Shown piece by piece: positions 1 to 10,600 of a stretch of DNA of 64,000 nt. This DNA is from Oryzias latipes (lineage: Eukaryota; Chordata; Actinopteri; Beloniformes; Adrianichthyidae), in contig NC_019865.2 in NCBI RefSeq assembly GCF_002234675.1, positions 32,658,612 to 32,722,611 of the forward strand, in the 5' to 3' direction. The notes beneath the pieces were generated by a model. The model saw only the letters and a program-made list of their open reading frames with translations. It made no database searches and was not told the origin of the DNA. Numbering within the stretch: the stretch's first letter is position 1; every line of letters begins with the position of its first letter. The position numbers were made by a program, and so were the translations under genes.

Positions 1-166
1 CCTGCCATTGCAGCAGAAAAAAGTAACTGTGCAAATAAAAAAAGAAATTCTGCAAATAAAATAGAACGCTACAAATAAAATAGAATGCTGCAAATAAAAA
101 AGCCACAAGTGGAGTATCTGGGATTGTTTTTGCACATACATCCCTGTGACAAGAAAGGGAAAAAAA

Positions 167-540
167 ACATTCATTCGTTTTCTACCGTTTTTTTGCTTTC
201 GGGTCATGGGGCTGTTGGAGCCTATCCCAGCCACTTGTGGGCTAAGGCAGGGTACACCCTGGACAGTTTGCCAGCCTGTTGCAGGGCCACACACACCCAT
301 TCACACTCACACCTAGGGACAATTTAGAGTAACCAATTAACCAATGAAACATGTTTTTGGATGGTGGGAGGAAGCCTGAGACCCTGGAGAAAACCCACGC
401 ATGCTCAGGGAGAACATGCAAACTCCACACAGAAAGGTCCCCCATTGATGTTCTGGTTCAGGTCCCCCAGCTGGGACTTGAACTGGGGGCCTTCTTGCTG
501 TGAAGTAAGGGTGCTAACCACTGCGCCACCATGCAACCCT
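167..540 (-). repeat. tRNA-related SINE-like dispersed repeat, copy A
   Basis: Read on the minus strand the repeat begins with a tRNA-like head: an A-box-like stretch around 525-538 and a B-box-like GGTTCAAGTCC-type stretch near 470-485. It ends in a tail resembling the ATGAATG-type ends of the sister copies. The core shared with 743-1083, 3423-3824 and 14272-14412 includes the words GGACAATTTAGAGT and GGAGAAAACCCACGCATGC (minus-strand head to the right). The ORFs overlapping it are shadows. Confidence 0.75.
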
Positions 541-742
541 GAGAAAAAAATAAAAATAAAAAAATTAGAACAGGAGTAGGAATTGGAAAACAAACGAGAA
601 AGTGAAGGTGTTAGCATTCAGGGTCACTGTGTGTTTTCTATTATTTTTTTTACTTCATTTGTCAGCTTTTTCATCCAAAGTATTCCATTACCGTACAGTT
701 GGACCCACATTTATAGATATGGACCAAAAAATTATTATTTTT
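541..742. other. AT-rich spacer between two SINE copies
   Basis: Low-complexity A- and T-rich DNA. I see no coding signal and no flanking duplication that would join the two SINE copies. Confidence 0.5.
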
Positions 743-1083
743 TCATCCATCTTCTTCTGTTCATTCCCTTTTGGGGTAATGGGGCTAGTGGAGCCACTTG
801 TGGGTGAGGGCAGGGGGCACTCTGGACAGGTTGCAGGGTAGAGTGTCCACAATCACACACTCACACCTAGGGACAATTTAGACTAACTAAGGATGTTTTT
901 GGACGGTGGGAGGAAGCTGGAGTCCCCGGAGAAAACCCACGCATGCACAGGGAGATCATTCAAACTCCACACAGAAAGGTCCCCTGTTGATGTTCTGGTT
1001 CAGGTCCCCCAGCCAGGACTTGAACCAGGAGCCTTCTTGCTGTGAGGCAAGAGCGCTAACCACTGTGCCACTGTACAGCCCCC
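743..1083 (-). repeat. tRNA-related SINE-like dispersed repeat, copy B
   Basis: Second, slightly shorter copy of the same family as 167-540, same orientation. It shares the GGGGTAATGGGGCT start, the GGACAATTTAGACTAACT core and the GCTAACCACTGTGCCACTG head. A short internal deletion removes part of the left end. Confidence 0.75.
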
Positions 1084-1089
1084 CAGTCT

Positions 1090-1400
1090 CAATTTCTCAC
1101 ATTCCAGTCATCAAACGCCAAAGATGCTTTCACATATTCATTAAGGGGGTACCATGTCAAGGAAAAATTTTGTTGTGTTGATTTTACCCTGTATCTGAGC
1201 TTTCCTTCCTAGGTAGGAAGGAAAGTACCTCTTTTAACCATTGGGACACCGAAGGAGCTTTGTCAGATTTCCAATGGAATAAAATCAGTCTCCATGCGAG
1301 TACAGTGCCAAATACAATGGCATTTTCCTGGGATTTGTTTGCTTTATGTTGAGGTGTCATGATTCCAAAAATACCAATCCAAAAGTCAGGTGTCAAATCT
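1090..1400 (-). pseudogene. L1-type LINE ORF2, C-terminal fragment
   Basis: The minus-strand reading at 1184-1396 contains WRLILFHWKSDKAPS and QWLKEVLSFL, which fit the C-terminal end of fish L1/Tx1-type ORF2 proteins (an ILL-WK then W-K-DV-YYL pattern). The match continues in a shifted frame to about 1090. It is in the same orientation as the L1 pieces at 3206-6996 and probably belongs to the same insertion, separated by later insertions between 1463 and 3205. Frame breaks show it is dead. Confidence 0.6.
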
Positions 1401-1462
1401 TTTCCATAGATGTTGGATAGGACCTGAAAGATATTTCCCCATTAATTGTGGAGGTTGGGGCA

Positions 1463-1530
1463 GGTATATATGCGCTCATGGGGGAGTAGTCAGACCTGAA
1501 ACTGGATGGTATTGTCAACTTAGCCTACAT
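1463..1530 (-). repeat. Left arm of Penelope terminal inverted repeat
   Basis: Pairs with 2211-2279 in inverse orientation; about 66 of 68 positions match by eye. Both contain GGTATATATGCGCTCATGGG when read outward. Confidence 0.85.
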
Positions 1531-1548
1531 TGTTTGTTTGTTTGTTGA

Positions 1549-2181
1549 GCAACATATCCGCCAAGCCCTCCGAACCTGTGGATATCCCAAGTGGGCATTC
1601 ACCAGATCCCAACATACAGGAAAACAAGACAAGAAGGAACAAGAGCTGAAAGGGAACAGTATTTCAATTCTGTATATCTCAGGCCTGAAAAACTAAAAAG
1701 GATTTTCAATCAATTTTTCATCAAAAAACTGGTTCATCCAAAGGACAAAATTCCCAGCTACAAACAGAGTAATGTTGTGTACTCTATCCACTGCAAAGAG
1801 AACTGCAAAGAACAGTATATAGGAGAAACAAAACAACCTCTACACAAGCGGCTTTACCAACATCACAGAGCCAACCCAAGTGGACCTGAGTCTGCAGTGC
1901 ACCTCCACCTGAAGGCCACAAACCACTCGTTCGAGGACACTGAAGTCCGAATTCTAGCCAGAGAGAAAGGATGGTTTAAGCGAGGAGTGAAAGAAGCCAT
2001 CTTTGTCAAGAAGGATAAACCTTCTCTTAACAAGAATGGTGGTCTCAGGTTTATTCTTCCATCCATCTACAGCAGTGTTTTGAAACCTAAACAACCCAAA
2101 CCAGTTCCACCTGGGTCGTTAACAGCTGAAAGAGATGACCAGTTTGGGGAGGGAGGCACTGGCTCCCCAACCCCCAGCTGA
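1549..2181 (+). pseudogene. Penelope-like pol fragment with GIY-YIG endonuclease domain
   Basis: The open frame 1591-2181 has the GIY-YIG signature: VVYSIHC, two cysteines (CKENC), then YIGET about 13 residues later, followed by a basic helix and a conserved C-terminal segment (FEDTEVRILA, KEAIFVKKDKPSLN). In Penelope elements this domain nicks target DNA and lies after the reverse transcriptase, which is missing here. The upstream segment 1549-1680 carries the family motif RTCGYPKWAF in a different frame, so a small deletion near 1685 has broken the frame. About 16 residues normally found before KLVHPKDK also look deleted. The 196-aa ORF therefore starts inside the domain and is not a real gene start. 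Function is lost; the family call is firm. Confidence 0.8.
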
Positions 2182-2210
2182 GGACAAAGGACTCTTAACG
2201 ACCCGAAACC

Positions 2211-2279
2211 ATGTAGGCTAAGTTGACAATACCATCCAGTTTCAGGTGTGACTCCTCCCCCATGAGCGCATATATACCA
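2211..2279 (+). repeat. Right arm of Penelope terminal inverted repeat
   Basis: Reverse complement of 1463-1530. It is followed at about 2302-2337 by a short potential hairpin (CCTCTT / AAGGGG with outer GAC/GTC pairing) just before the GAAACGTC motif. Confidence 0.85.
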
Positions 2280-2379
2280 GCTCTTCAACCAGCTAATTCA
2301 GAATTGACAAAGCCTCTTGGATAAGGGGTGAAACGTCTACTAACTTTAAAACCAAGTCCAGATGACATTCCCTAAACCA

Positions 2380-2525
2380 GAGGTGGGCACTGAGGGCTGC
2401 ATTCCTGCATGTTTTCCATCATACCCTGCTCTGGCATGTTCTAATTGGCTGGACACACCTGAACCAGGTAATCAGCCATGAATAGGACAAGATTATTGGC
2501 TGGACACACCTGAACCAGGTAATCA
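2380..2525. repeat. Short dispersed repeat with internal 31-bp direct repeat
   Basis: The 31-bp segment beginning ATTGGCTGGACACACCTGAA occurs at 2444-2474 and again at 2495-2525. The sequence resembles short non-coding repeats common in fish, but I cannot name the family. Confidence 0.5.
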
Positions 2526-3205
2526 AGGCTCCGGCTGCCGCTGCTGCTGCGGCGGGGGTCTGGGGGTGGGGGTGGCTGGGCGCTCCTCCTCCTTCTTTTC
2601 ACATTCCACCATCCATTTTAGAAGAACATAAACACTCACCTGAGCACAGGTGTTAGCTCACCTTTGCACTAATAGTTTGCATGATTGAATGAATGAAAGA
2701 TTTCACACTAGTTGGTTTAAAGGCATAGGTAGGCGTTCGTGAACACTATCTGTTTTGTGTACATGTTGACATGTGGATATTTTTGCAGCTAGCAGGTGTG
2801 TTGATAACATTCGAGTGTGTGTGTGGACAGGCCCCGCCCTTTTTGTACTACATTTGAACCTTACCGTAGTGATAAACAACCAGTAAACCTGTCTGCTCTA
2901 TGCTGCTTATCCCCCCCCTCCCACTATCACCCCCCCTCTCTAACATCCCTCTCTCTTCTTCCCCTCTTTCCTTTTCCGTCCGGTCCAACACCAAAGATTT
3001 TCAAACATGATTGAAATTAATAAAGTGGGCCTCAATTATAAAAGAGGTTTATTCAGACATACCTCTGGTTTGTCTGAAGATTAATAACCCCTTTTGTTAA
3101 AGTAAAATATGTCCAACACAAGAGGCCCTCAGCTCTCATCTGCCTGCCCAGCTGTTGGACAGGACAAGTTAAAATAAATAAATAAATAAATAAATAAAAA
3201 AGAAT
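2526..3205 (+). mobile_element. GC-rich retroposon, truncated copy (same family as 32278-33520)
   Basis: The sequence matches 32840-33520 nearly throughout in the same order: a GC-rich start with GCTGCTGCTGCGG, a middle with GTGTGGACAGG and CCCGCCC-type words, and an end with GTTGGACAGGACAAGTTAAA followed by an (AAATA)n tail. The A-rich tail on the plus strand indicates retroposition. The 5' part of the longer copy is missing. No convincing ORF. A possible short target duplication is AATCAA on both sides. Confidence 0.7.
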
Positions 3206-3411
3206 CAAAGTTTGTAGTTCCCCTATCGTGCGGGCGATTTTTTTCCCTAAGTATTCAAATGTATCCTTTTCTATTTTGAAGGGCAAAGTGGATTGTCACT
3301 GTTAATATAATTAAAGGGAAACAACAGACTTCTGGTGTAATTCAATTTATATCCTGAAATGTGACCAAATTGATCTAGCACCTTGAGTAGTCTAGGTATT
3401 GAAATAGATGA
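3206..3411 (-). pseudogene. L1 ORF2 fragment (post-RT region)
   Basis: The minus-strand reading gives LLKVLDQFGHISGYKLNY followed, after frame changes, by FEYLGKKIAR. This fits the FG-ISGYK-N and F-YLGI blocks that follow the reverse transcriptase active site in L1 ORF2. Several stops and frameshifts are present. Confidence 0.65.
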
Positions 3412-3422
3412 ATTAGAGATAT

Positions 3423-3824
3423 CATTCATTCAATTTCTATTCCATTTAGTCCCTTTCGGGGTCACAGGGCTGCTGGAGCCTATCCCGGCCACTTGCGGGT
3501 GAAGGAAGGCAGGGGGCGCCCTGGACAGGTTGCCAGTCTGTCGCAGGGTAGAATGTCCACAATCACACACCCATTCACTCTCAAACTCACACCTATGGAC
3601 AATTTAGAGTTGCCAATTAACCTATCAAGCAAATTTTTTGGATGGTGGGAGGAAGCTGGAGATTCTGGAGAGAACCCACGCATGCACAGGGAGAACATGC
3701 AAACTCCACACAGAAAGGTCTGCATTGATGTTGTGTTTTTCATGTCCCCCAGCTGAAACTTGAACCAGGGGCCTTCTTGCTGTAAGGCAAGAGCACTTAC
3801 TACTGTGCCACCGTGCAGCCCTGG
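3423..3824 (-). repeat. tRNA-related SINE-like repeat, copy C, with 11-bp target duplication
   Basis: Full-length copy (about 400 bp) of the family at 167-540. It is flanked by ATTAGAGATAT at 3412-3422 and 3825-3835. The duplication shows clean insertion into the L1 ORF2 remnant and argues for retroposition. Confidence 0.85.
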
Positions 3825-3835
3825 ATTAGAGATAT

Positions 3836-4640
3836 ACAACAGCAAATCGTCCACTCCCTTTGGAAATTCCAGCAATCTGGGTGTCCCCTCTGAGAGCTAT
3901 GGCCAAAGGTTCAATCTTTAAGTCAAAAAGATAAGGCAACCTCTTCCCAGTTCAAAAAATATGTGAAATTAGATTATTTGTGGGTACTGCTGCAGTTGGA
4001 GAGAGATATATTATTTTAATCCATTTTTTAAATGAGGGGCTGAATTTGAACTTTTCTAGGACCGTAAATAGGTACTTCCATTTAACACGGTTGAAGGCCT
4101 ACACTGCATCTAAGGGGACTATTATTTCAGATTTATCTGACTGTTCTTGTGTATATAAAATGTTAAGCAAGCGCCGTGTATTAAATGAGTCTTTGGATAA
4201 AAGTAGCGGGTCAAGCCGCCAGGCTGTTCTACATTTAGGAGGCTCATGTAGCTTGATTTCCAGTTGTACTCGGCTGTGATCAGAGATGACGATTGCATTT
4301 TATTGACAGACCAACACGTTGGGAAGAATCCTACTATCTAACATAAAAAAATCTGTTCTTGAGTATGATCAATGTACTGGTGAAAAAAAATGAAAAACTG
4401 TTTAGAAATTGAGGGAGGGAGGAAGTTCTTATTTCTCCAAGGATCAAAAAGCGCGAAGGATTCCATAAAATTTGCGATAACTGTACCCGCTTTGGACATT
4501 ATGCTACCAAGTCTGGGGTTTGACTTGTCAAGCTGTGGATTAAGAACACAATTGAAGTCGCCTCCTTAAACCAGTTGTGATTCAGTCAGGTCTGGTAAAT
4601 TCCCTAAAAAGTTTTGATTGTATGATCCATATACGTTTGC
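3836..4640 (-). pseudogene. L1 ORF2 reverse-transcriptase fragments
   Basis: Minus-strand segments include FNRVKWKYLFTVLEKF and KKWIKIIYLSPTAAV (about 4110-3990) and, after a gap, YLFDLKIEPLAIALRG (about 3930-3880). These are recognisable RT blocks of fish L1 elements: the region after motif A and the PLLFDLAIEPLA block. The GTRQGCPLSP-type block between them is gone, and several stops interrupt the frame. Confidence 0.7.
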
Positions 4641-4979
4641 TTAGGTAACCAGTTTGCCATATAGGCTGCCTTTAACGATGATAAACCTCCCTCTAGCATC
4701 AGATGTTATTGATGTTTGTACAAATGGGGTTCCCTTCCTAATTAAAATAGCCACCTCCTGGGTTCTGTTATCATTTTTAGAACCGAATATTTGTCCCATC
4801 CATGGTTTCTTCAATTTTACCTGTTCACTCAACCGGAGTTGTGTTTCCTGCAGATACATTACATCAGGTCTAAATTTCTTTAGATGTGTAAAGACTTTGG
4901 TCTGGTTCATTGGATTATTTATTCCTTTGACATTCCAACCTATAAAACGGAGACATGCCTGATTTTGTGAGTTTGTCAT
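4641..4979 (-). pseudogene. L1 ORF2 N-terminal AP-endonuclease fragment
   Basis: The open frame starts at the likely natural ORF2 start and contains the endonuclease signatures GWNVKGINNP (N of the active site) and MYLQETQL (catalytic Glu), followed by IFGSKNDNRTQEVAILI. This is the apurinic/apyrimidinic endonuclease that nicks target DNA in L1 retrotransposition. The frame stops after 112 residues, before the later catalytic Asp and His blocks, so it is not functional. Confidence 0.8.
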
Positions 4980-5123
4980 TTAAACAATACTAGGTATATA
5001 TAAAAGAAAGAAGTATTCTCGTAATCAAAACGCCAAAAGGAAAAGAGCCTCAATCCCCCACGCGAATCTACAAACCCCCCTAAGATGGCATCTCTCCAAT
5101 CTAGTACTAGGTAGTAGCTAAAC

Positions 5124-5878
5124 TGTCACGGTGCCTGTCAGTCCACCTCCCCCTCCCACAGCTCTCCCACTCTGCTGATTGGAACCAGCTGACCTTCATC
5201 TCCTTCATAAGGGAGCTTCTCACCAGAATCCAGCGCCAGTTTGTTGTACTCACTCCGGTGCTTATGTCTGGCCTTTTAGGCTTTGCTAAAGTTATCAAGT
5301 TCCTGTTACGTACCTCTTCTAGGTTTCTTCCATTGGTCACGCTGGTTCCTCGCTCCACGCTGGTTACGCCGTCCTTGGCGTCCACGCCTCTCCTCAAGCT
5401 GGTTACGCTGTCCTCAGCGTCCACGCCTCTCCTCGGCGTCCACGCCTCTCTTCAAGCTGGTTACGCCGTCCTCGGCATCGACGCCTCGCATCAAGTTGGC
5501 CCCGCCGTCCTCGGCATCCACGCCTCGCCTCAAGCTGGTCCCGCCGTCCTCGGCGTCCACACCTCGCCTCAAGCTGGTCCCGCCGTCCTTGGCGCCCACG
5601 CCTTGCCTCAAGCTGGTCCCGCCATCCTCAGCGCCCACGCCTCGCTCCCTCTGGTTCCACGGTCCGACGCGTCCTCGCATCTCCTCTCTCTGGCTCCGCT
5701 GTCCTCAGCTTCATCAGCTCCAAGGACTTCAGGATCATTCCACGAAGGAACTGAGTATCACATTCTCCTAGAAACTTTATTCTACCCTGGTAAAATAAAC
5801 CAATTTCAAGCACTTCCTCGTTGCGTGTTACTTCCAGGTTTCAGCATCTGGGTCTGCTACGTCTACGACGTCATGACA
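5124..5878 (+). mobile_element. LTR-like solo element expanded by a minisatellite
   Basis: The element begins TGTCACGGTGCC and ends GACGTCATGACA, giving inverted TGTCA/TGACA ends typical of an LTR. An AATAAA lies near 5793, followed by a terminal segment with TTTCAGCATCTGGGTCTGC. The same ends and inner words occur at 36788-38528. Flanks read TAAAC before and TAAAT after, so a 4-5 bp target duplication is possible. No internal retroviral genes are present. Length is about 755 bp against about 507 bp for the sister copy; the minisatellite accounts for the excess. Confidence 0.65.
5340..5650 (+). repeat. 39-bp minisatellite, about seven to eight copies
   Basis: The unit is about 39 bp (for example TCAAGCTGGTCCCGCCGTCC followed by TCGGCGTCCACGCCTCGCC). 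It is GC-rich with point differences between copies. Since 39 is divisible by three it opens repetitive frames on both strands (13-residue repeats), which explains the long overlapping ORFs here. They are not supported as genes. Confidence 0.85.
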
Positions 5879-6254
5879 TAAATATTCTCCTAACTGTCAG
5901 AAAGCCCCTCAACTGGGCGAAAATGTATAATATGTATTCAGACTCCAGAACAAAAATAAACAAATAAATAAATGGAGAGGAAAAGAAAAGAAAATCCAGT
6001 TCACCAACAAATACCGTTTTTTAAATGATGATCAATTGAACTTCAATGGTAACCCTCTGAGTTTTCAATAGAACCAACAAACAAAAGAAAATATTGCCTT
6101 ATTCTTTAAACATTGCAAAATAAACAATATTATACAAAGCTACCTTTTAGTCTTTTTTTTCCTAACTAAAATAGAGTCGCGTGATGTCTCCTGATGCAGG
6201 GTCATCCTCTTCATGAGAGTCAACTCTGCTATGGAAAAAAATGTCCCACATCAT
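5879..6254. other. Non-coding L1 spacer
   Basis: AT-rich DNA between the LTR-like insertion and the end of L1 ORF1. It probably includes the intergenic region of the old L1. No other signal seen. Confidence 0.5.
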
Positions 6255-6996
6255 TCAGTAGGTCCAAGTAAATCTTTTTTTATGTAGTCGATTACTGCAT
6301 ACGGATCTGTGAAGCGCTTGCCTGTAAACATAATCATAAAAAACATAATCCCGGAGCATATGTTTCGCCTCTGAGAAAGCAGCTTGTTTCTTTGGGATGG
6401 TTGCGGTAAAATCAGGGAAGATGCTGATCCTCATATCCTGCAGAAGCAGCGCCTGTGATCTGGCAGCTCTCTGGAAAACTTCCTTTTTCTGAAGGTAGTG
6501 GAACTTAACCACTATCGCCCTGGAGGAGCTTCCAGGTTTCCCCAGTCTGTGGTGAGCTTGATCTAGCGTCGGTGTGAAAGTAAGGTGCAGCATTTCTTTC
6601 AACATTGTGGCAATGACTTCCGTTTGTTTCCCAGTGGTTTCTAATCCTTCTTTCACCCCGAGAATCTGTGCATTGCAGCGGCGCTGTCGCCCCTCTAAAT
6701 CATCCACCTTGTCAGTTAGCTTCGCAACCTCCGACTTTAGCTTTTTAACCACATTCTGCAGTTCCACGGTCTGGTCTGAATACGTGTTCAAACCAAACTC
6801 AATACTGTCCAAGCAGGTCTCGTGCTTCTCCTGCTCTTTCAGATCCTTTGTGCTTGAGTCAATCCGCTCCAGGATAGTCTTTTCAGAGTTAGCCATCACC
6901 CTCAACCTCTCTCATGTCCGGTGGTGACGCCGCTATGTTCTCAGCAGGATCCGAGGCTTTCGCGGCCTGTTCTCTTTCAGTTCGAGATTTGCTCAT
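6255..6996 (-). pseudogene. L1 ORF1 (coiled-coil nucleic-acid-binding protein), frameshifted
   Basis: L1 ORF1 proteins form trimers through a coiled coil and bind the element RNA. The frame 6905-6255 shows a heptad-rich segment (SIEFGLN to LTDKVDDLEGRQRR), then the RRM-type block NAQILGVKEG, then HHRLGKP and RAIVVKFHYLQKKE of the C-terminal domain, then FPDFTATIPKKQ. The natural N-terminus seems to lie in another frame starting at 6996 (MSKSRTEREQAAK...), which ends at 6889, so a frameshift separates the first 35 residues from the rest. Length and domain order are otherwise normal. Confidence 0.75.
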
Positions 6997-7598
6997 GATT
7001 TTACAATGCAGCACTGAAAATGCAAAAAATGCTAAACATATGCATGACATAACGGCCGTTCCCTGGCATGTAGCTGTTATGTTGGAGAATACTTGGTAGT
7101 TTTGGAATAAGTAATATAGTGTAAAAGTCACCCTTTTGAGGAGCTCTGTAAAACACATTTTTACATGGCTACACTCGCCCCCCCCCCCATTTTTAACATC
7201 TTCCCAGGGACTGCAGATGAAAAATAGCCCTTTGGCTAACTCTGGCATATTGACAGAAATGTTTATTAATATGCGCTGTCCCCCCTATTCAAATAAATGA
7301 TTCTCAACTATGTGTACTTTTTAGTGCGTTATTTGGTTCGGCCATGAAGCCCCAGGTTTGAAGCTAAACTTTATTGTTTGCTTCGGCTAACATGGAGAAG
7401 CCAGTGTGCAGAAAGAGACTAACGAGAGGAGAACCCAGTTCTGTAGCTTTACTCCAATATGCAGTAAAACACAGTTTCATGAACCATCTGACTCCAGAGC
7501 AGAGTCTACCAAAGACAAACTCTAGCAACAAGTAATGAGAGCCTAGAACAAAAATTGCTCTGAGTGGAAACAACTGAGGGCTGAATACTTCTAGTAGC
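6997..7598. other. Non-coding stretch, no gene seen
   Basis: Contains a C11-12 tract near 7171-7184 and scattered AT-rich DNA. It may include the 5' UTR of the L1. No supported coding sequence. Confidence 0.4.
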
Positions 7599-7616
7599 TT
7601 TTTTCCTGTAGTTGTT
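7599..7616. repeat. Target-site duplication of RTE element, left copy
   Basis: TTTTTTCCTGTAGTTGTT, 18 bp, identical to 10749-10766. Confidence 0.9.
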
Positions 7617-10600
7617 CTTCTTCTTTCTCTTTCGGCTTTTCCCATCAGGGGTCGCCACAGCGAATCATCCTTTTCCACCTCACTCTATCATGAACATCTT
7701 CTACCCTAACGTTAGCCAACTTCATGTCCTCTGTTAAGACATCCATATATCTCCTCTTTGGCCGTCCTCTTGCCCTCCGGCCAGGCAGCTCCATCTCCAA
7801 CATCCTTCTACCAATATATCCACTATCCCTCCTCTGAACATGTCCAAACCATCTCAGTCTGGCTTCTCTGACTTTGTCGCTAACACAGGCAACGTGAGCC
7901 GTCCCTCTGATGTACTCGTTCCTTATCCTGTCTAACCTGGTCATTCCTAAGGAGAACCTCAACATCTTCATCTCCGCTACCTCCATCTCAGCCTCTTGTC
8001 TCTGTCTCACTGCTACCGTCTCTAACCCATAGAGCAGAGTTGGTCTCACCACTGTCTTGTACACCTTTCCTTTGAGTCTTGCTGGCACTCTTCTGTCACA
8101 CAACACTCCTGACACTTTCCTCCAACCGCTCCAACCTGCCTGCACTCGCCTCTTCACCTCTTTTCCACAATCCCCATCACACTGAACTGTTGACCCCAAG
8201 TACTTAAACTCCTGCACCTTCTTCACCTCAGTCCCCTGTAACCTAACGCTTCTACCTTGATCCCTCTCGTTCAGACACATGTATTCTGTCTTACTACGAC
8301 TGACCTTCATGCCTCTTCTTTCCAGAGCAAACCTCCACCTCTCTAGCTGTTCCTCCACCTGCTCTCTACTCTCACTGCAAATTACAATGTCATCCGCAAA
8401 CATCATTGTCCAGGGAGATTCCTGTCTTACCTCGTCTGTCAGCCTGTCCATCAGCATAGCAAACAAAAAAGGACTCAAAGCTGATCCTTGGTGTAGTCCC
8501 ACCTCCACCTTGAACTCCTCTGTCTGACCTACAGCACATCTCACCACCGTCATACTTCTCTCATACATGTCCTGAACTACTCTGACATACTTCTCTGCCA
8601 CTCCAGACGACCTCATACAGTACCACAGCTCCTCCCTCGGCACCCTGTCATACGCCTTCTCTAAATCTACGAACACACAATGCAGCTCCTTCTGACCTTC
8701 TCTGTACTTTTCCATCAACATTCTCAAAGCAAAAATGGCATCAGTGGTGCTCTTACGGGGCATGAAACCATACTGCTGCTCACAAATCTCCACCTTCTTC
8801 CTAAGCCTGGCTTCCACTACTCTTTCCCACAGCTTCATTGTGTGGCTCATCAACTTTATTCCTCTATAGTTGCTGCAGTTCTGCATGTCACCCTTGTTCT
8901 TAAAGATCGGGACCAGAACGCTTCTCCTCCATTCCTCAGGCATCTTCTCACTCTCTAAAATCCTATTGAACAACCTTGTTAGGAATTCCACTGCTGTCTC
9001 TCCTAAGCACTTCCATACCTCCACAGGTACGTCATCAGGACCAACGGCCTTTCCGCTCTTCATCCTTTTCAGAGCCTTCCTAACCTCATCCTTTCCAATC
9101 TCTGCTACTTCCTGCTCCACAACAACCACATCTTCCTCCCTTCTTTCCCTGTCATTTTCCTCGTTCATCAGCTCCTCAAAATACTCCTTCCATCTTTTCT
9201 GTACACTCTCTTGGGTTGTTAGCACCTTTCCATCTCTGTCCTTAATCGCCCTTATCTGTTGCACGTCCTTCCCATCTCTGTCTCTCTGTCTGGCTAGCCT
9301 GTACAAGTCCTTCTCTCCTTCCTTTGTGTCTAACCTGTCATAAAGCTCATCGTAAGCTTTCTGTTTGGCCTTTGCCACCTCTCTCTTCACTCTACGCTGC
9401 GCTTCCTTGTACTCCTGTCTACCTTCCTCAGTCCTTTCTACATCCCACTTCCTTTTAGCCAACCTCTTCCTCTGGACGCATTCCTGTACTTCCTCATTCC
9501 ACCACCAAGTCTCTTTACCGTCTTTCCTCTTTCCAGATGACACACCTAGCACCTTCCTACCTGTTTCCCTGATAATCTCTGCTGTAGTTTCCCAGTCATC
9601 TGGAAGTTCATCCTGACCACCCAGGACCTGCCTCAACTTCTGCCTAAATTCCTCACAAGTTTCTTCATTCTGTAGCTTCCACCACTTGGTCTTCTTTTCT
9701 GTTTTCCCTATCTTCTTCTTCCTGACCTCCAGAGTCATCTTACACACCACCATGCGGTGCTGTCTGGCTACACTCTCTCCTACCACCACTTTGCAGTCAT
9801 TAACCTCTCTCAAATGACCTCGTCTACATAGGATGTAGTCCACCTGAGTACTCCTACCTCCACTTCTGTATGTCACTCTATGTTCCTCTCTCTTCTGGAA
9901 GTAAGTGTTGACTACAGCCATTTCCATCCTCTTCGCAAAGTCCACCACCATCTGTCCCTCCAGATTCCTTTCCTTCACACCAAACCTGCCCATCACCTCC
10001 TCATCACCTCTGTTGCCCTCACCAACATGCCCATTAAAGTCTGCTCCAATAACAACTCTCTCTCCTCTGGGAAAACTCTCTATGACCTCATCCAACTCAC
10101 TCCAGAATCTCTCCTTCACTTCTAACTCACAGCCAACCTGTGGCGCATACCCACTGACTACATTCACCATCACCCCTTCAATTTCTAACTTTAGGCTCAT
10201 CATCCTGTCTGAGACTCTTTTCACCTCTAGAACACTGTTTACAAACTCCCCCTTCAGAATCACTCCTACCCCGTTTCTCTTCCTATCAACACCATGATAG
10301 AAAAGTTTGTATCCTCCTCCAATACTACGTGCCTTGCTGCCCTTCCACCTTGTCTCCTGCACACACAGTACATCTACCTTCCTTCTCTCCATCATGTCTG
10401 CCAGCTCTCTGCCTTTCCCTGTCATTGTGCCAACGTTAAGAGTCCCTATTCTCAAACCTATGTTCCTGCCTTTTCCCTTCTCTCTCTGGCAACGGACCCT
10501 TCTGCCTCCCCTCTTTCTTCGACCAACAGTAGTCAAATTTCCACCGACACCCTGTAGGTTAACAGCATCGGTGGCGGTCGTTGTTAACCCGGGCCTCGAC

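Larger units (their letters stand above)
1463..2345 (+). mobile_element. Penelope-like retroelement, 5'-truncated, flanked by inverted arms
   Basis: The element holds the end of a Penelope-type pol with a GIY-YIG endonuclease, followed by a 3' segment ending near 2345 with the GAAACGTC motif common at the end of fish Penelope elements. The first 68 bp (1463-1530) are the reverse complement of the segment just after the ORF (2211-2279), with about two mismatches. A 5' end carrying an inverted copy of the terminal repeat is a known product of Penelope retrotransposition. The element lies inside the old L1. Confidence 0.8.
3206..6996 (-). mobile_element. Old L1-type LINE remnant, minus strand, with nested insertions
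   Basis: Going right to left (5' to 3' of the element) the region holds ORF1 (6996-6255), the ORF2 endonuclease (4979-4641), fragments of the ORF2 reverse transcriptase (about 4280-3836) and a later ORF2 segment (3411-3206). The C-terminal end appears again at 1400-1090. Two insertions interrupt it: an LTR-like element at 5124-5878 and a SINE at 3423-3824 with an 11-bp duplication. The catalytic core of the RT between the endonuclease and the FNRVKWKYLF motif is mostly deleted. Confidence 0.8.

Noticed and set aside
5258-5881. 207-aa plus-strand and 88-aa minus-strand repetitive ORFs
   Set aside because: Produced by the 39-bp minisatellite, whose length is a multiple of three.
8279-10557. 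Plus-strand ORFs opposite the RTE gene
   Set aside because: Antisense shadows of the 997-codon reading frame.
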